DNA of 64,000 nt from Polycladidibacter stylochi (GTDB lineage: Bacteria; Pseudomonadota; Alphaproteobacteria; Rhizobiales; Stappiaceae). The position numbers and the translations under genes were made by a program. Shown piece by piece: positions 44,427-53,112 of this stretch (its first letter is position 1; each line of letters starts with the position of its first letter). Below the pieces are notes generated by a model. It did not search any database. It was not told the origin of the DNA and saw only the letters and a program-made list of their open reading frames with translations. Location of the stretch: the NCBI RefSeq assembly GCF_001562055.1, contig NZ_LLWE01000014.1, positions 186,001-250,000 of the forward strand, read 5' to 3'.

Positions 44427-44813
44427 CTAAGAAAAATCGCGGGAGAGCCCTTTTTTATTCAGCTCTTGCAAGTAGTTATGCCAGTTATGCTCGTGTTCTT
44501 TATGTAGCTCATGCAGGTACTGCCAAGTGTAGATACCGGTGACGTGCAGATCGTCGAAGAACAGTTTAATGGCATAATTACCAACGGGTTTCACATCGAT
44601 AATTTCTACATTGCGTTTGCCATACTGAGTTTTACGCTGGTCTGGCGCGTGGCCCTGCACTTCGGCCGATGGTGAAAAAACGCGCAAATATTCTGCGGAG
44701 AGCTCAATCACCTCATCATTTTTGTATTTTATTTTCAGCGCCCTACGGTTTTCCAACAGGCGGATTTCGGCTGGCCAAACCTGTTCATCTTCCATTGCTT
44801 GTAGCGTTGCCAT
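44427..44813 (-). CDS. DUF971 (gamma-butyrobetaine hydroxylase-like N-terminal) protein
   Basis: Small 128-aa protein made of the DUF971 domain (PAEIRLLENRRALKIKYKND, then YAIKLFFDDLHVTGIYTWQY). This domain forms the N-terminus of gamma-butyrobetaine dioxygenases and also occurs alone in bacteria, where it has been linked to Fe-S and Mrp-type proteins. An mrp/apbC gene is 4 kb away. It is divergent from moaA. Confidence 0.85.
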   Translation of the reverse strand: MATLQAMEDEQVWPAEIRLLENRRALKIKYKNDEVIELSAEYLRVFSPSAEVQGHAPDQRKTQYGKRNVEIIDVKPVGNYAIKLFFDDLHVTGIYTWQYLHELHKEHEHNWHNYLQELNKKGLSRDFS

Positions 44814-45103
44814 TGATGCAGCTCCTTTTTGCTAGACAGCTCTTTTCATCACTGTTTGTAGCTATATTGACAGCTTATTCAACCACTGAGCCTTGATGCC
44901 TACAAATACTTATGCCCGCCCTATATAAGGGGTATATACTTAGTTATGTCCGACAGGATGTCGCAGGGTGCTTGTAGATTTATGCAAAAGTGATAGGTTT
45001 TGGAAAAATAAATATTTTAGATTGTTTCAGCATTTATTGCAGATGTGATAAATGCTGAAGATCTTGGTGGCAAATACAGCCCATAGTTGTTCAGGAGTAT
45101 GGA
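44814..45103. promoter_or_regulatory. moaA upstream region with TATATA palindrome
   Basis: The divergent spacer between the DUF971 gene and moaA contains TATATA-AGGGG-TATATA (44922-44938), followed by a small hairpin CGACA-GGA-TGTCG (44951-44963). TATAT-spacer-TATAT resembles ModE-type molybdate operators, but the assignment is tentative. Confidence 0.35.
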
Positions 45104-46138
45104 ATGCCTGCAAACACACATAGCGTTACACCAGCAAACAACAACGGATTGGTTGACGCTTTTGGCCGCACAATCAACTATTTGCGGGTTTCGGTTACGG
45201 ATCGCTGTGATTTTCGCTGTGTTTATTGCATGGCCGAGAATATGAGCTTTTTGCCAAAGTCGGAAGTTTTAACACTGGAAGAACTTGACCGGCTGTGCAC
45301 TGCATTTATTGAAAAAGGGGTTCATAAACTCAGGCTTACCGGCGGTGAGCCATTGGTTCGCAAGAACATTATGGGCTTTATTCGCGGTATGTCGCGCCAC
45401 CTTGAAAGCGGTGCATTGCGTGAGCTGGCGATAACCACCAATGGCTCGCAGCTACACCGTTTTGCCGAAGAATTGTATGATTGCGGTGTCCGGCGCATTA
45501 ACGTTTCGTTAGACACTCTGGATGCTGACAAGTTCAAGCACATCACCCGCTGGGGGGATTTAAACAAGGTAATGCGCGGCATTGAAGCGGCACAAAAAGC
45601 GGGATTAAAGATTAAAATCAACGCTGTAGCTGTAAAAGGCTTTAATGATGGCGAAATTGCCGATTTGCTGCGCTGGTGTCATAGCCATGAATACGGCCTC
45701 ACCTTGATTGAAACCATGCCCATGGGCGAGATTGACGGAGATCGTGCTGACCAGTATTTGCCCCTTAGCCAAGTGCGGCAAACCTTAAGCGAGCAGTTTA
45801 CCCTTGAGGATTTGAGCGAGCGTACCGGCGGGCCGGCGCGCTATATGCTTGTGAAAGAAACCGGTGGTAAGCTGGGCTTTATTACCCCAATGAGCCATAA
45901 TTTTTGTGAGGATTGTAACCGCGTGCGCCTGACCTGTACGGGCCAGCTTTATATGTGCCTCGGGCAAGAGGGCAAGGTGGATTTACGTGCGGCGCTGCGC
46001 AATAGCGAGGGCCCGTTTGCGCTGGATACGGCGATTGCAACCGCTATTGCCAACAAGCCGAAGGGGCATGATTTTGTGATTGACCGCGAACAAACCCAGA
46101 TATCTGTTGGGCGGCATATGAGCATGACGGGCGGCTAA
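45104..46138 (+). CDS. moaA: GTP 3',8-cyclase MoaA
   Basis: MoaA is the radical SAM enzyme that starts molybdenum cofactor synthesis by cyclising GTP; MoaC completes the step. The 344-aa protein has the N-terminal cluster motif C-X3-C-X2-C (Cys35, 39, 42: [10 protein letters not shown]), [14 protein letters not shown], and the second cluster site [20 protein letters not shown]. It ends with the required GG dipeptide (RHMSMTGG). The partners mobA and moeA are 10 kb downstream; moaC, moaD and moaE are not in the window. Confidence 0.96.
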   Translation: MPANTHSVTPANNNGLVDAFGRTINYLRVSVTDRCDFRCVYCMAENMSFLPKSEVLTLEELDRLCTAFIEKGVHKLRLTGGEPLVRKNIMGFIRGMSRHLESGALRELAITTNGSQLHRFAEELYDCGVRRINVSLDTLDADKFKHITRWGDLNKVMRGIEAAQKAGLKIKINAVAVKGFNDGEIADLLRWCHSHEYGLTLIETMPMGEIDGDRADQYLPLSQVRQTLSEQFTLEDLSERTGGPARYMLVKETGGKLGFITPMSHNFCEDCNRVRLTCTGQLYMCLGQEGKVDLRAALRNSEGPFALDTAIATAIANKPKGHDFVIDREQTQISVGRHMSMTGG

Positions 46139-46170
46139 GAAGCTTAGAAAGAGCTTATTTTGTAAAGAGA

Positions 46171-46197
46171 AGCCCGGCTTACGCCGGGCTTTATTTT
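46171..46197. terminator. Bidirectional terminator between moaA and flp1
   Basis: AGCCCGGC (46171-46178) pairs with GCCGGGCT (46183-46190), a perfect 8-bp stem. TTATTTT follows on the plus strand; the flp1 stop lies at its edge. Confidence 0.8.
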
Positions 46198-46381
46198 ATG
46201 TTGTAGGCGGTGTAGGCTTAGTTGAGCCATCCATGATTTTCCCTATATAATCAAAACCCTTTTGGATGTGGCCTTGTAATGAACCAAATACGGCCAGAAC
46301 AATAACACCCATTACACCGGCGATTAGAGCGTATTCAATGGCGGTGGCGCCAGACTCGTCTTGCAAAAACTTCTTCAACAT
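46196..46381 (-). CDS. Flp/PilA-family pilin 1
   Basis: Type IVb pilin subunit for a Tad/Flp pilus. From the ATG at 46381 (GGAG eight bases upstream) the protein has 61 aa: MLKKFLQDESGATAIEYALI, i.e. a short positively charged leader, then the conserved G-A-T-A-x-E-Y-A motif for prepilin peptidase processing and a hydrophobic helix. The upstream extension of the frame to 46462 is not pilin-like. No tad/cpa genes are near. Confidence 0.88.
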   Translation of the reverse strand: MLKKFLQDESGATAIEYALIAGVMGVIVLAVFGSLQGHIQKGFDYIGKIMDGSTKPTPPTT

Positions 46382-46817
46382 AACTTTGTCTCCAGTTGAA
46401 CCCAACATGTTGCCCAGTTTAGGGCTCCCCCAGATTATTTTGCTTGGGGTTGATTTGAGCAAACCGCAGCACAGTCAGCGTGGCAAGATGTAACCTAAAA
46501 TAAATATTAGATATTATTTACAATTTACTAAATATATAATTGTATTTTACATAAATATATTAAGTAGTTGTAACTTAGCAATATTTACTATGGTTGCTAT
46601 TTTATTAAAGTTTTAAATATTGTCGCAAATGTGTAAAAATATATATGCATGTGTTAGATTTAAATATTTCCAACGATGTTTTATCCTAGAAACCACTAGC
46701 TTTTATTGATTCCACCAAGTACCTAACCTTGGAATTACTTGTTTTACTGGAGAGCAGAAACCAATGCGGCTGGTGACAGAACATTATTTGGCAGGAGTTA
46801 AGCTAACACCCTCTTTG
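46382..46817. other. Intergenic region between the two flp genes
   Basis: 436 bp, very AT-rich in its middle, with no credible reading frame. It contains the promoter region of flp1 and the 3' end of the flp2 transcript. No clear terminator was found. Confidence 0.35.
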
Positions 46818-46970
46818 TTACATGGCGCTCACAAATGGGCTGAAACTGGCCGTAATGTCGGTTTTTAATGTTGCGAAAATGGCGATAAGAATTGTTGCCA
46901 TAATCGCCGCAATCAATGCGTATTCAACTGCCGTTGCTGCCGATTTATCCTTACGAAACTTTTTAAGCAT
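46818..46970 (-). CDS. Flp/PilA-family pilin 2
   Basis: Short type IVb pilin. From the ATG at 46970 (AGGG six bases upstream) it has 50 aa: MLKKFRKDKSAATAVEYALI, then a hydrophobic helix. It is a paralogue of flp1 on the same strand. The processing site has Ser-Ala in place of Ser-Gly. The open frame to 47024 adds residues foreign to the family. Confidence 0.85.
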   Translation of the reverse strand: MLKKFRKDKSAATAVEYALIAAIMATILIAIFATLKTDITASFSPFVSAM

Positions 46971-47044
46971 TTTTAACCCTATTGACGTCGGAACTATAAG
47001 TTGCACTAGGCACACATAAAGCAACCAATATGCAGTTAACGCAA

Positions 47045-47091
47045 GGGCCCGATTACCGCTTAATATTCGTAATTAAGCTGTAATCAGGCCC
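47045..47091 (-). repeat. Long hairpin upstream of flp2
   Basis: GGGCCCGATTAC (47045-47056) pairs with 47080-47091 with one mismatch, and the inner arms CTTAAT/ATTAAG (47059-47064, 47072-47077) add six pairs. It lies 75 bp upstream of the flp2 start, on its likely leader. Confidence 0.55.
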
Positions 47092-47401
47092 ATTTAGGGA
47101 ACATATTCTTATCTATTTGTAATTATTGGATATTTTATTGCCATTATTCCAATTAGCTTCCTAAGAGAAACTGTGTATAACCGCCAAAAGATGAATAATA
47201 TCTAACAATTCACCTTTAAAGCGCCATTATGTGATTCCTATCACTTCTTACAGTTCGTAAAGATTCGCTTGAACATATTTATGGCTGCGCGGGAGCGTTG
47301 ATGGCGGGCAATGAGCATATATTGATAGTGACCGCCAAGAGCCTGATTGTTGGTATCTTGCTTTTCGTAGAGGTTGTACATTTGCCTTGCTTTCTGTTTT
47401 T
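47092..47401. other. Intergenic region between flp2 and the EamA transporter gene
   Basis: About 310 bp without a supported gene. Apart from AT-rich runs I see no motif here that I can assign. Confidence 0.3.
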
Positions 47402-48334
47402 TTATTTGGCAACGCCAATTAGCAGGTCGTTTGCTTGAGTTGTTTTGATAGTAATTTCAGAAGGTTGTTCGTTTTTACGTTTGTGCTCGCGGTAAACCAT
47501 ATAGAGGCCAGAGCTAACAACGACGAGCATTCCAATGCCGGTAAGCCAATCTGGTTTGGTGCCCCAAACAACAACACCAATGCCTGTGGCCCATATGAGA
47601 CCGGTGTAGCGCATGGGGGCTACTGCACACATATCGCCTGTTCTTGTGGCCAATATGGCAAAGAAATACGCCCCAATTAAGAACAGGGATAAAGCCCCCA
47701 TCGGGTAAGCGTGGCTTTGGCTCACACTGACCCATTGTTCTTTAAGGCCCAAACCCCAACCCATTAGCGTTACAGCCAAGCAAACCACAAAACACACAGC
47801 GGTAGATGGCAGACCTTTGGGCATGGAACGGGTTACCAAATCACGCAGGGCCATGAAGAAAACAGCACCGAGCGCAAGCAATGCCCAGGCATCAAAGCCT
47901 TGCATACCGGGGCGGATAATAAGCATAACCCCTAGAAAACCCACAAAAATTGCAGACCAGCGCCGCCAGCCCACCTGCTCGCCATAAACTAGGGCGGCAC
48001 CTGCTGTTACCATGAGCGGCATGGCCTGAAGCATGGCGGTGGCATTGGCGATCGGCATTTGTGTGAGTGCTGTCAGGTACATAAGCGAGCCGATGACCTC
48101 GAGAATAGAGCGCGCCAAAATGACCGGATGCAGCAGCTTGCGGCCAATTTTAAAATCACCCAGATACAGACAAATCAAGCCCATTATGGACGTGGTTATC
48201 AGGCCACGCAGGAATATAACCTGCCCTAAAGGCATTGATTGCGCTGTATATTTTAATGTTGCATCATTGAACATGAAAAAGGCTGTAGAAAGCAGCATGG
48301 CCACAATAGCGCGGCCATTTTCCCGGGCGAACAT
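47402..48334 (-). CDS. EamA/DMT-family transporter
   Basis: Predicted inner-membrane exporter or importer of small metabolites; substrate unknown. The 310-aa protein has about ten membrane segments arranged as two EamA repeats, with the repeat features LGQVIFLRGLITTSIMGLIC and LLIGVAK-type tail. The second repeat contains APMRYTGLIWATGIGVVVWG. No partner gene gives a hint of substrate; the neighbour is mrp on the same strand. Confidence 0.88.
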   Translation of the reverse strand: MFARENGRAIVAMLLSTAFFMFNDATLKYTAQSMPLGQVIFLRGLITTSIMGLICLYLGDFKIGRKLLHPVILARSILEVIGSLMYLTALTQMPIANATAMLQAMPLMVTAGAALVYGEQVGWRRWSAIFVGFLGVMLIIRPGMQGFDAWALLALGAVFFMALRDLVTRSMPKGLPSTAVCFVVCLAVTLMGWGLGLKEQWVSVSQSHAYPMGALSLFLIGAYFFAILATRTGDMCAVAPMRYTGLIWATGIGVVVWGTKPDWLTGIGMLVVVSSGLYMVYREHKRKNEQPSEITIKTTQANDLLIGVAK

Positions 48335-48686
48335 CTTTTTGTCTCCAAGAGATGAATAGAGCGATTACTTCAATTCGTCTTCGGGGCTACGCCAGAGTTT
48401 CGGAGCGTAGCTCCTTTATGATTTTTACAAGTTATATATAGCGATGTTTTGTTTTAGGTGTGAGGTGACAAGTTGCCACGATAGCGCTATTTACCGTGAA
48501 ATATCATGGTATTAGTAAAAGTAGGCATACATGCACAGGTTCGGCGTTAAAGTGTGCAAATGTGATTAGAACGTGATGCAAAAGTGATGAACAGGTGGTG
48601 CAAAGCGGTTGAAGATTGTGCGTTGAGGCTCACAGTTTCTTAGCTTGTGCAGCTATGGAGACTGTGAGCCCGATGGTTGCCAACAA
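48335..48686. other. Intergenic region between mrp and the EamA gene
   Basis: Contains two hairpins. GGGGCTACGC/GCGTAGCTCC (48383-48414) is about 50 bp upstream of the EamA start. A 10-bp perfect stem GGCTCACAGT/ACTGTGAGCC (48627-48636 with 48661-48670) lies 16 bp after the mrp stop and probably marks its 3' end. Confidence 0.45.
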
Positions 48687-49874
48687 TTATTCGAAGATGA
48701 TTTTTGGCGCGGGCCGGGCCAGCTGGTCTTTACTCATGGCCAACATGGGCTGCAACTGGCGTGCAATTGCATTATAGCTCACCGCCTCTGGTGCTTTCGG
48801 GTTTGCCACCAGCACAGGCGTGCCGGCATCGGAATATTCACGCAGCTTCATGGAAAGCGGCACCTCGCCCAAGAACGGAACCGCCTGCTTGTCGGCTTCC
48901 TCTTTCGCGCCGCCCGTTGCGAAGATGTCGTGACGCTCACCACATGATGGGCAAACGAAGTGGGACATATTCTCCACCACCCCGAGGATTTTTATGCCCG
49001 TTTTTTCGAACATGGCGATGGCGCGGCGGGCATCGATCAAGGCCAAGTCTTGCGGTGTGGAAACCACAATCGCCCCGCTCAGCGGCACCCGTTGCGCCAT
49101 GGTCAGTTGTACATCGCCTGTGCCCGGGGGCATGTCGATAATTAGCACATCCAATTCGCCCCAAGCCACTTCGCGCAGCATCTGGTTTAATGCCGAGGTT
49201 ATCATAGGGCCACGCCAGATCATGGCCGCGCTATCATCGACCAGAAAGCCGATGGACATGAGCTTGATGCCATGGGCTTCGTGCGGGTTTATGATGTTAT
49301 TCTCACCCACTGTGGGTGAACCGCTCACGCCCATTAGTTTTGGTAGTGACGGGCCGTAGATATCGGCATCCAATATACCGACTTTCAAACCCTGCGCACT
49401 TAATGCCAATGCCATATTGACCGAAGTGGTGGACTTACCCACCCCGCCCTTACCCGACGCAACGGCGATGATATGGCGCACACCCGGGATTGCGAGCGCA
49501 TCTTTACTTTGACGCGGGGCTGCGGGGGCGGCAGCTTTTGGTTTTGACGGCATTGGCGGCTTTACCGGCGATTGACCCTTTTGCGCTTGCGCCGTTAATG
49601 CAACCAGTACTTGCCCGGCACCTGGCAGCACTGAAACAACCTTTTCGGCAGCGGCACGCATTCCTTCCAGCTGGGGGGCCAATTCCTGCGGGACTTCGAT
49701 GGAAAAAATGACCTTATTATCCGTAATAAGCAGGTCTTTCACCAAGCCCAAGTCAACAATATTGCCTTGTTTTTGCGGACCCTTGACCTGCTTCAAGACT
49801 TCAAGCACCCGCGCTTGTGTGAGGGGTTCTTGTTGGGAGGAGTTTTTTTTATGCCCTTTAAACAAGTTTATCAC
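48687..49874 (-). CDS. apbC: Mrp/ApbC Fe-S cluster carrier P-loop ATPase
   Basis: Mrp/ApbC (NBP35 family) binds and transfers Fe-S clusters. The 395-aa protein has an N-terminal MIP18-like domain (ARVLEVLKQVKGPQKQGNIV), a Pro/Ala/Lys linker, and a deviant Walker A ATPase domain (VASGKGGVGKSTTSVN). The cluster-binding CPSC motif is MSHFVCPSCGERHDI. The start is a GTG at 49874. Fe-S supply may serve enzymes such as MoaA, but no link is shown. Confidence 0.92.
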   Translation of the reverse strand: MINLFKGHKKNSSQQEPLTQARVLEVLKQVKGPQKQGNIVDLGLVKDLLITDNKVIFSIEVPQELAPQLEGMRAAAEKVVSVLPGAGQVLVALTAQAQKGQSPVKPPMPSKPKAAAPAAPRQSKDALAIPGVRHIIAVASGKGGVGKSTTSVNMALALSAQGLKVGILDADIYGPSLPKLMGVSGSPTVGENNIINPHEAHGIKLMSIGFLVDDSAAMIWRGPMITSALNQMLREVAWGELDVLIIDMPPGTGDVQLTMAQRVPLSGAIVVSTPQDLALIDARRAIAMFEKTGIKILGVVENMSHFVCPSCGERHDIFATGGAKEEADKQAVPFLGEVPLSMKLREYSDAGTPVLVANPKAPEAVSYNAIARQLQPMLAMSKDQLARPAPKIIFE

Positions 49875-49964
49875 GACCTGACCCTTTTAAAATATGCATT
49901 CCTCCCTGCCTAGCACATTGGCGGGGCAAGTTCAGCTGTTTGTGGCGTGGAAATGCACATTTGC

Positions 49965-50672
49965 CTATTCAAAAGCGGCGGTTTGGATGGCGGTTGATTG
50001 CTGCCATAGGACTTTGAGCGTCAACTGCCAATAACAATAGAGCGGGACAAAGCAAACGGTAAGATACAAGTGCGCGACTTGCTGAGTGAGCAACGAGGCC
50101 ATTGCCAAGGACACTATAATATAGGCAAGACTTATAATCGCTGCGATGTTGCTTTGTCGCCTCACTTTTTTTGCAGCAAGCCATGTGAGTTGCAGTTTCT
50201 TGCGTTTGGTATGAACGTAGTGCGGAAAGGCCAGAAAGAGGCGAATGTGCACACTCACATAAAATAAGGTGAGTAAGGTTAGCAATACAAAAAACAACGG
50301 CGTTTGCAGCACAGAAACAGTGGGGAATAAATTCCCGAGTTCTATGAGTAGGAAAGTCATGACTACCATGATTAGATAGGAATAGATAAGGGCTTTTGTG
50401 CCCTCTCTTATAAAAATACCAATAAAGCTGCCCATGGCTTTGACGAGCGCATTTACAGAGAGCCGATCGCCTGCCAATTTTTGCTGCCATACTATAAAAA
50501 GTGATAGGGAAAGCAGTAAGCTTGCAACCGAGATAGGCAGCAACATCACATCGCTTTCCGGCAGTTTTTCGCCCCAATAATCCAGGCCCATGGCAAGCAG
50601 CGTGAGCGACCAGAGAAGCGGCGTTATTTTTTTTAGATTATCGCGATAAAGACAATAGGTGCGTAAAGCCAT
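49965..50672 (-). CDS. Uncharacterised polytopic membrane protein A
   Basis: Not recognised. The 235-aa protein has about six membrane segments and few polar loops. The loop HIRLFLAFPHYVHTKRKKLQ is matched in the next protein (LRVALLLPSYFTKGNCSIQL), so the two are probably paralogues. It lies upstream of, and about 90 bp from, mrp on the same strand. No enzymatic motif is visible. Confidence 0.75.
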   Translation of the reverse strand: MALRTYCLYRDNLKKITPLLWSLTLLAMGLDYWGEKLPESDVMLLPISVASLLLSLSLFIVWQQKLAGDRLSVNALVKAMGSFIGIFIREGTKALIYSYLIMVVMTFLLIELGNLFPTVSVLQTPLFFVLLTLLTLFYVSVHIRLFLAFPHYVHTKRKKLQLTWLAAKKVRRQSNIAAIISLAYIIVSLAMASLLTQQVAHLYLTVCFVPLYCYWQLTLKVLWQQSTAIQTAAFE

Positions 50673-50795
50673 AGGAGCCCCAATATTATGTGGTGCTGAT
50701 TTTTATGGCAACTTCTACTTACACGCAATAGTTGTGTTTAAAGAAAACCATCGGGATAGTCCTTAAACCGCTCTTCTCATCGCTTATTTAATTAG

Positions 50796-51536
50796 TTATT
50801 CGGCATTTTCCTGCAGTTTTTGAAAGTTCTCCTGCACATATTCAAAACACGCTTGCAGGAAAATGATGCATGCTGCCAATGCCATTATGTCAATCGAAAA
50901 TGACAAGCCTTTGAACAACATCTTTGATAACGGACCAGCTGGAATACGTGTCCAGATAGCTTCAAAAACGAAATCACTGAATTTGGCTGCCAATAAACAA
51001 ATTGCAGAGAACATGAAGAATACTGGCTTTATCTTCTCGCTCGCCATTAAAGCAAGTTGTATGGAACAGTTGCCTTTTGTAAAGTAGCTAGGCAGCAGTA
51101 ATGCTACTCTGAGCAAATATGCACCAATAATTATAGTGACACAAAAAAATACGAGGTACAACATTGGCGGGATGGACTGCATTGGCCCTAATGCCTGCAT
51201 CAGAATAAACATGATAGCAGTACTTATGAGTGCGATTAGCAAATGTGCCAAAATTACTTTTCCGAGACATAGTAAGTAACCAGCAATGCTTGATATTTTT
51301 TCACCGGAAACCTCTCGCATTAAATAATAGGCAGCCGTTATCATCAATAAAGTAGAAAATAAAATATACAGAATAATAGGATATACAGTAAAAATAGCCT
51401 GCAATTCTGCATCATAGAACATAATTTCCGACAAAAAACCTAGTGAACAAATACCAGCAACTATAAAATAAAATGCTTTTGACTGCCTCTTTAATACAAT
51501 CATAAAAGAATTTATTATTTTTCTAAGATCTTGCAT
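50796..51536 (-). CDS. Uncharacterised polytopic membrane protein B
   Basis: Not recognised. From the ATG at 51536 the protein has 246 aa, with about six membrane segments arranged as in the neighbour at 49965-50672, including the shared Arg/Leu-rich, Pro-Ser/His-Tyr loop near residue 143-160. A GTG at 51545 is another possible start, but it lies only two bases after GGAGAA. The pair probably arose by duplication; the role is unknown. Confidence 0.75.
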   Translation of the reverse strand: MQDLRKIINSFMIVLKRQSKAFYFIVAGICSLGFLSEIMFYDAELQAIFTVYPIILYILFSTLLMITAAYYLMREVSGEKISSIAGYLLCLGKVILAHLLIALISTAIMFILMQALGPMQSIPPMLYLVFFCVTIIIGAYLLRVALLLPSYFTKGNCSIQLALMASEKIKPVFFMFSAICLLAAKFSDFVFEAIWTRIPAGPLSKMLFKGLSFSIDIMALAACIIFLQACFEYVQENFQKLQENAE

Positions 51537-51902
51537 AAGTACCACTTCTCCAGATTATAATTTTAATCATTTCTTATTAGAAGTATAATTCTTATGCAAA
51601 CTAAAAGTTGTGTGCTTAGCTTAGAAGCATAACTTTCACGGTAATCCCCCATTTGTAGCTGATTGCTCTGCAGCAAAACTGTTACTGAAAAAGTTGCCCG
51701 AGTGCCGGATGTGCACACAGATAAAGCCTGGGACAACAGCGCTTTGCGTAGGCAAATCGAGGAGAGCGGCACAGAAAACTGCTCTAATTAGGCTGTATTA
51801 TTAAACTATTAAGTGGATAAACGGGTGCTTGTGGTCACATCATAAGCTCCCCTCTTCAATACTGTATCGAAGAGGGGCATTATTTATATTTTTGTCTCAG
51901 AT
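51537..51902. other. Intergenic region after the lipoprotein gene
   Basis: A 9-bp stem CCCCTCTTC/GAAGAGGGG (51849-51857 with 51869-51877) lies close after the lipoprotein stop, and is followed by a T-rich stretch only on the plus strand. A 69-codon minus-strand frame at 51563-51772 shows no coding character. Confidence 0.4.
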
Positions 51903-52595
51903 TTACTTCTGCGTCAGATCGCCGAGAACTTCCCAACCATTTTCGACCAGGAATTTTGAAGAGGCGTCTGTCATACGTACAGCAACACTTTGCCTTCTAT
52001 CCAACTCAATTTTTTTATCGGTTAGGTTACCAACGGCTTCACCATTTACGAATGAAGACAGGGCCTTGTAAACGACAGGTGAACGCAGGTCATTTTGCAG
52101 CTCGAAGGATACAATGCCGCCTTTTTCTGCCAAGTCGGAACCGTTGATAATATCGTCAAGCTTTTTCGCAAACCGATCGTAGTTTGCACCTCTTCTGAAA
52201 ACAAGCACACGCTGGTTTTCGTTACTTGTTGCAGCGACCACAACAGCAAGAGGATTTTTAAAGGACATCTCTGTCGCTACTTTCACGTCACTGGCGCTCA
52301 ATAATGGGATCTTGGCCATGAAGGTGATTTGCGAGTCCATACCCGAGCCTTTACCACAAGACTTGTAGGTCACATCCTCGAAAAACTTAGTCAGCACTGA
52401 TTCAGCTTTGGATTGTAATTCACCGCACTTATCTTTGTTGAATGTACCTTCGCCGCGCAATTCTACAGGCACTGTGAGTGGCTTATCGCTGTTTACTTCA
52501 AAAACATCACCAGCATATAACTCTACCTTCGCCTCGTAGTCACAGGCAGCGGTAAACAATAAGAGTGGCACAACAGCAAATTTTAAAAGTTTCAT
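51903..52595 (-). CDS. Predicted lipoprotein, function unknown
   Basis: The 230-aa protein has a lipoprotein signal peptide with lipobox TAAC (Cys18) and then a mixed alpha/beta domain with two further Cys pairs (KDKCGEL, YKSCGKG) that could form disulfides. I do not recognise the family. It is divergent from cpdB and stands alone. Confidence 0.8.
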   Translation of the reverse strand: MKLLKFAVVPLLLFTAACDYEAKVELYAGDVFEVNSDKPLTVPVELRGEGTFNKDKCGELQSKAESVLTKFFEDVTYKSCGKGSGMDSQITFMAKIPLLSASDVKVATEMSFKNPLAVVVAATSNENQRVLVFRRGANYDRFAKKLDDIINGSDLAEKGGIVSFELQNDLRSPVVYKALSSFVNGEAVGNLTDKKIELDRRQSVAVRMTDASSKFLVENGWEVLGDLTQK

Positions 52596-53112
52596 TCCCT
52601 AAACTCCTGCGGGATAAATGATAAATCCTTTAACTATAGGTAAATATAGAAATCGATTATACAGATAACCATTAGAATACTATATAAGTGAATATTTCTA
52701 ATGCTAAATACGCTCCTATCTACATTTAATAACTATAATTTTTAAAGGCAGTTCACCCTATAATCTTTATAGTACAATTAAAGTAGATTTTGTTCTTTTG
52801 CACAATTTATGGTTGTACTTTGATTTTCACCTACTGAACAAAAGTATTAATATTGAATTTCATTGAAAATGAGCGGGGATATTTTAATTAAATGCGACCA
52901 ATTTCTTTCTTAAACCGATAGTCACTTTGCAGCCGCTTCATTGGGTAGTCATCGTTATTTTACAAAAAATTACTTCTCTTGAAAAATCATCACAAACTTG
53001 CAATATTTTTCAGCGATAAAATAAAAGACTCATCACGTAGAGTTTTATTTTGTCCAAAGCGCTAAATATTTACCAAATAGCGCATAGTACACCATATTCA
53101 TGGGAGGCTGTT
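52596..53112. other. Divergent intergenic region before cpdB
   Basis: 517 bp of AT-rich DNA between the lipoprotein gene and cpdB, with several T/A runs and no reading frame of note. I looked for PHO boxes here and did not find a convincing one. Confidence 0.35.

Noticed and set aside
44951-45103. Molybdenum cofactor riboswitch before moaA
   Set aside because: Only one small hairpin is visible; the multi-stem architecture of the known Moco RNA could not be traced.
51563-51772. A 69-codon minus-strand frame near the lipoprotein gene
   Set aside because: No ribosome binding site, atypical composition and no neighbours to support it.
52596-53112. PHO box before cpdB
   Set aside because: I searched both strands for CTGTCAT-like repeats at 11-bp spacing and found none that was convincing.
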